Source of the DNA: a bacterium
GTDB taxonomy: Bacteria > Bacteroidota > Ignavibacteria > Kapaibacteriales > Kapaibacteriaceae
Direction: 5' to 3'
Assembly (NCBI GenBank): GCA_020050895.1
Contig: JAGVJW010000188.1
Coordinates: 1-15,312 of the forward strand
DNA length: 15,312 bases
Part shown: in pieces, positions 14,523 through 15,312 of the stretch
Layout of the letters: each line of letters begins with the position of its first letter
Position numbering within the stretch: position 1 is the stretch's first letter
Position numbers and translations under genes: made by a program
Notes under the pieces: generated by a model
What the model saw: only the letters and a program-made list of their open reading frames with translations
Told to the model about the DNA's origin: nothing
Databases searched by the model: none

Positions 14523-15312
14523 AATTTCACGCCGAAGAACTGTCGCAATCATTTCCCATCCCGATGCAGGCAAGACGACACTCACAGAAAAGCTCTTGCT
14601 GTATTCCGGGGCCATACACCAGGCAGGAGCGGTAACTGGCGGCAAGCACGCATCTACAACATCAGATTGGATGGGCATCGAGCAGCAGCGGGGCATCTCT
14701 GTATCGTCGAGCGCCATGCGTGTCTCCTATAACAACACATTGCTTAACATTCTCGATACGCCTGGACACCAGGATTTTTCCGAGGACACATTTCGGACTT
14801 TGATGGCAGTGGACTCAGCCATCATGCTCCTGGATGCCGGCCGGGGAGTACAGGAGCAGACAATTAAGCTATTCAAGGTATGTCGGGATCGGGGTATTCC
14901 GATTATAACTTTTATGAACAAAATGGACAGACCCTCGAGAAGTCCCCTGGAGCTTCTGGATGAGGTTGAAAAGGTTCTTGGTATTACTGCCATACCGATC
15001 ACATGGCCAATTGGCGATGGCCTGGACTTCCGCGGCATTTATGATAGAGTAGAACAAAAATTCCACGAATTCGAACGAACTGTCGGGAACCGCTATAAGG
15101 CGCCATCCGTCGTCAGCGATACTCGCTCCGAGGAACTACGAGAAGCAATCGGCAGTTCATCCCACAACCAATTACTCGAAGACCTTGAATTTGTCGAACA
15201 CGTCATTCCTGCATTCAACCGCGACGAATACCTGGCAGAAAGGTGCACGCCAGTTTTTTGGGGAAGCGCAATCACGAACTTTGGTGTCGAGCATTTCCTG
15301 CAGCACATCCTC
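14506..15312 (+). CDS. prfC: Peptide chain release factor 3 (RF3), N-terminal half (3' end outside window)
   Basis: RF3 is the translational GTPase that removes RF1/RF2 from the ribosome after peptide release. The 269 codons present cover the GTPase domain and the start of the next domain; full RF3 is about 530 residues. G1 is SHPDAGKTTLTEKLL, an RF3-type sequence; the switch region is MGIEQQRGISVSSSAM; G3 is DTPGHQDFSED; G4 is NKMD; and the RF3-type ITWPIGDG and GSAITNFGV follow. The start is unusual. The frame is closed upstream by TAG at 14461-14463, and between it and the conserved RRRTVAIIS there is no ATG or GTG; TTG at 14506 is the only standard alternative start. It overlaps the barrel gene by 17 bases. 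ATT at 14524 or ATC at 14500 would be rarer options. The gene runs off the right edge. Confidence 0.92.
   Translation, partial: MHQNTEISRRRTVAIISHPDAGKTTLTEKLLLYSGAIHQAGAVTGGKHASTTSDWMGIEQQRGISVSSSAMRVSYNNTLLNILDTPGHQDFSEDTFRTLMAVDSAIMLLDAGRGVQEQTIKLFKVCRDRGIPIITFMNKMDRPSRSPLELLDEVEKVLGITAIPITWPIGDGLDFRGIYDRVEQKFHEFERTVGNRYKAPSVVSDTRSEELREAIGSSSHNQLLEDLEFVEHVIPAFNRDEYLAERCTPVFWGSAITNFGVEHFLQHIL

Overview
The window is a stretch of chromosome from a Gram-negative member of the Bacteroidota/FCB group. The evidence is a large secreted protein with a type IX secretion (T9SS) C-terminal sorting domain, SBBP and ASH-type domains typical of that group, a two-gene module that looks like the GldL/GldM secretion motor, and a single-subunit (b558-type) succinate dehydrogenase membrane anchor. 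The moderate base composition and divergent domain sequences would fit a Chlorobi-side lineage such as Ignavibacteria or Candidatus Kapabacteria, but that placement is a guess from protein style, not a measurement.

Layout. (1) Positions 1-433: the 3' part of pdxJ on the + strand, cut by the window edge. (2) 479-3831, minus strand: a compact succinate dehydrogenase/fumarate reductase operon in the order sdhC-sdhA-sdhB, complete with all heme, FAD and Fe-S ligands. (3) 3885-4805, plus strand: an ABC-2-type (NatA-like) ATPase without an adjacent permease. (4) 4769-5350, minus strand: a small signal-peptide-bearing, probable outer-membrane beta-barrel protein whose gene overlaps its plus-strand neighbours at both ends. 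(5) 5322-6308, plus strand: mltG, closed by a clear intrinsic terminator at 6328-6365. (6) 6372-8637, minus strand: two overlapping genes, one with two membrane helices plus a coiled coil, one with a single membrane helix plus a long beta-rich periplasmic part. Together they have the architecture of the proton-driven GldL/GldM motor of T9SS. (7) 8721-13673, plus strand: a 1650-residue T9SS cargo protein (DUF7948, SBBP beta-propeller, PKD-like, ASH-like repeats, cohesin-like domain, sorting domain), followed after 9 bases by (8) 13683-14522, an outer-membrane beta-barrel protein. (9) 14506 to the right edge: the first half of release factor 3 (prfC), apparently starting at TTG inside the barrel gene.

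How it fits together. The left part is core metabolism (PLP synthesis, respiratory complex II) and cell-wall enzymology (MltG). The right half, 6372-14522, reads as a T9SS-related island: a candidate inner-membrane motor pair transcribed away from, and sharing a short intergenic region with, a giant T9SS substrate and its co-transcribed barrel partner. No gldK or gldN gene is next to the motor pair. There is no gene-free stretch above 300 bases, and no tRNA, rRNA, CRISPR array or insertion sequence was seen.
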